Origin: JAGXLC01 sp041686375
Lineage (GTDB): Bacteria > Bacteroidota > Bacteroidia > Bacteroidales > UBA12077
NCBI GenBank assembly: GCA_041686375.1
Contig: JAWLEB010000012.1
Location: forward strand, 10,662-74,661
Direction of reading: 5' to 3'
Length of the DNA stretch: 64,000 nucleotides
Both the position numbers and the translations under genes were made by a program. How positions within the stretch are numbered: position 1 is the first letter of the stretch; each line of letters begins with the position of its first letter. Below the pieces are notes generated by a model. The model saw only the letters and a list, made by a program, of their open reading frames with translations, was not told the DNA's origin and did not search any database. Below, piece by piece: positions 63,201 to 64,000 of this stretch.

Positions 63201-63649
63201 AACTTAAGCGCAGCGTTCATGCGGCAAATGAAGTGATGGAAATGCTGAATAAACGCGTTGAGAGGCTTGACCGGGCACTGAAAGCCTCCGAGTCTGCACC
63301 CGACGGTCTGGATCAGGAGCTCCATAAGATCACCCAAACCCTCTACGACCTGGAAGTTGAACTTCATGGACAACAGGCCAAAAACATGGTCAGTGAACCT
63401 GCTAAACCCACCGTAAGCGATCGCTTGCAGGCAGCACAAATCGGAACCCAGAATTCAACTTACGGCCCAACGCCTAACCTGAAGCAGACCCTCAGGATCG
63501 CTGAAAAACAATTCGAAAGCATCCGCAAGCAACTGAACCAACTCAAGGAAGAGCGTATCCCTGCATTCCAGGAGAAGCTTACTGAGGTCGGTGCACCCTG
63601 GACACCAGACCAGGAGATACCCGCTGTAAAAAAACCAGGTGAACAATAA
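60263..63649 (+). CDS. large exported BNR/sortilin-like repeat protein
   Basis: 1128 aa. A good Shine-Dalgarno (AAAGGAG about 8 bp upstream) supports ATG 60263, unusual for Bacteroidota. Basic N-terminal region, then signal hydrophobic core (MVLMLLLAFILSNLSRVSA, about 28-46). Asp-box/BNR repeats recur: SEDGGQTWTNM, TTNGGKTWQN, SEDGGENWKEL, TEDGGENWQQI, as in VPS10/sortilin-type beta-propellers. The C-terminal third has a Lys/Glu-rich patch near 840 and a coiled-coil-like tail (about 975-1110). Exported or surface located; no catalytic residues are evident. Codon GC is clearly above the backbone (about 55% over line 61261-61320). Confidence 0.85.
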   Translation: MFPSIVKVQKQLKKLLYKTLRIFHPSGMVLMLLLAFILSNLSRVSAQNDLQENESNDKLMSAQTFKDLEMRNIGPALMSGRIADIAIHPDNPHLWYVAVGSGGVWKTTNSGTTWEPIFDDQTSYSIGCVTIDPHNPKRIWVGTGENVGGRHVGYGDGIYMSEDGGQTWTNMGLKLSQHISKIIVHPEKPGTLWVAAQGPLWSAGGQRGLYKTTNGGKTWQNTLNPDKWTGVTDVVIDPRNPNRLYAATWQRHRTEAAYMGGGPQTGIHRSEDGGENWKELKKGLPKKDMGKIGLAISPQRPDVVYAVIETELRKGGLWRSDDRGTHWEKRSDVHSGGTGPHYYQELYASPNQFDKIYLADVVTRVSEDGGKTFSPLSSNNVHGDHHALALREGKPGYRLLGTDGGVYESFDGEKTWRFMDNLPVTQFYKVSVDDKKPFYTVYGGTQDNNTQGGPSRTDNVNGIRNSDWFITLFADGHETATEPGNPDIMYCEWQRGNLVRVDRTTGEKVYIQPQPDAGDPPQRFNWDSPIEISPHKPTRLYFASQNVWRSEDRGDSWEKISGDLTRNEDRLKFKFMGRQWSWNSAWDMVAMSNYNTITQLDESPLKEGLIYAGTDDGLIQVTEDGGENWQQIEVSSFPGIEDDRAFVNDIRASLHDVNTVFAVIDLHKSGDFRPLIYKSTDRGKSWQRISDDLPERHIAWRIMQDHKKKDLLFAATEFGIFFTVNGGENWTELTASAPNIAFRDLSIQRRENDLVGASFGRGIWILDDYTPLRNVSQEQLENEAILFDSRRAWWYIQRSPLGDDGKSSQGDSYFIAPNPPYGAVFTYYLKESLKTREEKRKKKEKKMAEMDEYQPYPGWDALHKERTEPEPRILLTIKDQEGEVVRRVSGPTSKGLHRVSWNLRYPPAELPDDQESYITEEGNGPMVAPGTYQVTLSKQVRGETIQLAGPTEFKVKRMRQLAIEGKSTDKVAAFWQRISELKRSVHAANEVMEMLNKRVERLDRALKASESAPDGLDQELHKITQTLYDLEVELHGQQAKNMVSEPAKPTVSDRLQAAQIGTQNSTYGPTPNLKQTLRIAEKQFESIRKQLNQLKEERIPAFQEKLTEVGAPWTPDQEIPAVKKPGEQ

Positions 63650-63675
63650 AACCGACTAAAGAACAGGAATCCAAA

Positions 63676-63710
63676 AAGGTCTGATCCCTCACAGGAAGGG
63701 ATCAGACCTT
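63676..63710 (+). terminator. intrinsic terminator or palindrome after the BNR gene
   Basis: Perfect 14-bp stem AAGGTCTGATCCCT (63676-63689) and its complement at 63697-63710, 7-nt loop. Followed by TTAGTTT, a weak T tract. Confidence 0.7.
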
Positions 63711-63777
63711 AGTTTATTACCCACACTCCCAACTTCTGAAAAGTTACAGGCCGGCAAGGCTGATTTTTATTTACGCT

Positions 63778-63812
63778 TTAACTCTATACTCAAAAAGCCT
63801 TTTCTTCCACTT
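63778..63812 (-). pseudogene. second RAYT C-terminal scrap
   Basis: Read on the minus strand: SGRKGFLSIE, the same ending as the remnant at 59642 but without its one-base deletion. Only about 12 codons remain. Confidence 0.55.
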
Positions 63813-63814
63813 AC

Positions 63815-63848
63815 GGGGCATAAGCGTAACCATTCGCCAGTTGGGGGA
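63815..63848 (+). repeat. REP-like palindromic unit, copy 3 (degenerate)
   Basis: CATAAGCGTAACCATTCGCC then AGTTGGGGG aligns to copy 2 (CGCAAGCGGACGCTTGCGCT then AGTTGGG). The stem is partly decayed. Adjacent to the RAYT scrap. Confidence 0.45.
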
Positions 63849-64000
63849 ACCATTCATGGCAACTTACTTTTTGTCAAATATTTATCAACATGCGTATCAA
63901 ACCCACAATTTTCTTGTAAATTTGATAGAACAAGAATAAAAACAATTGTTGTTTACATCCAAATAACTGAGATAAACACAATTGGTTTTATACTAATGTT
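63849..64000. promoter_or_regulatory. right-edge region with a possible promoter (TAAATTTG)
   Basis: TAAATTTG at 63917-63924 matches the -7 box and would drive a rightward gene beyond the window. No other feature is seen in the last 150 bp. Confidence 0.35.

Noticed and set aside
1..64000. CRISPR array, tRNA or rRNA genes
   Set aside because: No direct-repeat array with regular spacers, and no tRNA or rRNA signature was seen by eye on either strand.

Overview
The window looks like a chromosomal segment of a Bacteroidota bacterium, probably Bacteroidales/Marinilabiliales-like; no rRNA or tRNA is present to fix this. Evidence: a complete moxR-DUF58-batA-E (aerotolerance) operon; Bacteroidota-type -7 promoter boxes (TAnnTTTG) upstream of several genes; weak or absent Shine-Dalgarno sequences; lipoprotein signals with an early Cys; a gingipain-type (C25) protease remnant; an AraC regulator with an HMA-like N-terminus; and low GC in the backbone genes.

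Layout. 1-6.5 kb: the tail of a PAS protein, a B12-binding radical SAM enzyme, an AraC regulator, a large helical-repeat protein and HemD, with two copies of a 253-bp non-autonomous element (MITE). 6.7-10.8 kb: an OPT-type oligopeptide transporter, a PqqD-like protein and aminoacyl-histidine dipeptidase, all read leftward. 11-17 kb: a thioredoxin-like protein, lipoproteins, Nnr (NAD(P)HX repair) and a POT peptide transporter. 17-20.3 kb: divergent sulfate assimilation genes (cysH and a fused sat-cysC) with a third, internally deleted MITE between their promoters. 20.3-28.4 kb: EamA transporter, a peptide-type binding lipoprotein coupled to a BadF-type sugar kinase, a LytTR regulator, a cytidylate-kinase-like protein, a GOLPH3-like protein, and divergent dinB and LexA-like repressor genes with two matching palindromes between them. 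28.5-37.4 kb: the nine-gene bat operon. 37.6-48.5 kb: truA, a HAMP-GAF sensor facing a SiaC-like protein, a MacB-type permease, an AmmeMemoRadiSam cluster with an embedded acylphosphatase, DUF2752 and CCC-motif membrane proteins, a candidate structured RNA, and a LuxC-like reductase-miaA-PHP phosphatase cluster. 48.5-52.6 kb: a C39-peptidase ABC exporter and its HlyD partner, separated by a four-helix-bundle (S23) gene bracketed by inverted hexanucleotide arrays.

52.8-64 kb is an accessory mosaic: a frameshifted gingipain remnant fused to the tail of an outer-membrane protein; a GC-richer block with a beta-barrel protein and two tandem PEGA-domain paralogues; an IS3 transposase remnant; an SDR-DUF2867 oxidoreductase; a two-gene DUF4145 / GIY-YIG unit with attC-like boundaries; a structured block; REP palindromes around a decayed RAYT transposase; and a GC-rich 1128-aa BNR/sortilin-like exported protein followed by a second RAYT-REP scrap.

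The most unusual signals are the MITE family with nested REP-like hairpins (one copy lacks a hairpin exactly), the S23 cassette inserted in the exporter operon, the cassette-like DUF4145/GIY-YIG pair, the REP/RAYT debris and the paired operators of the LexA-like/dinB region.
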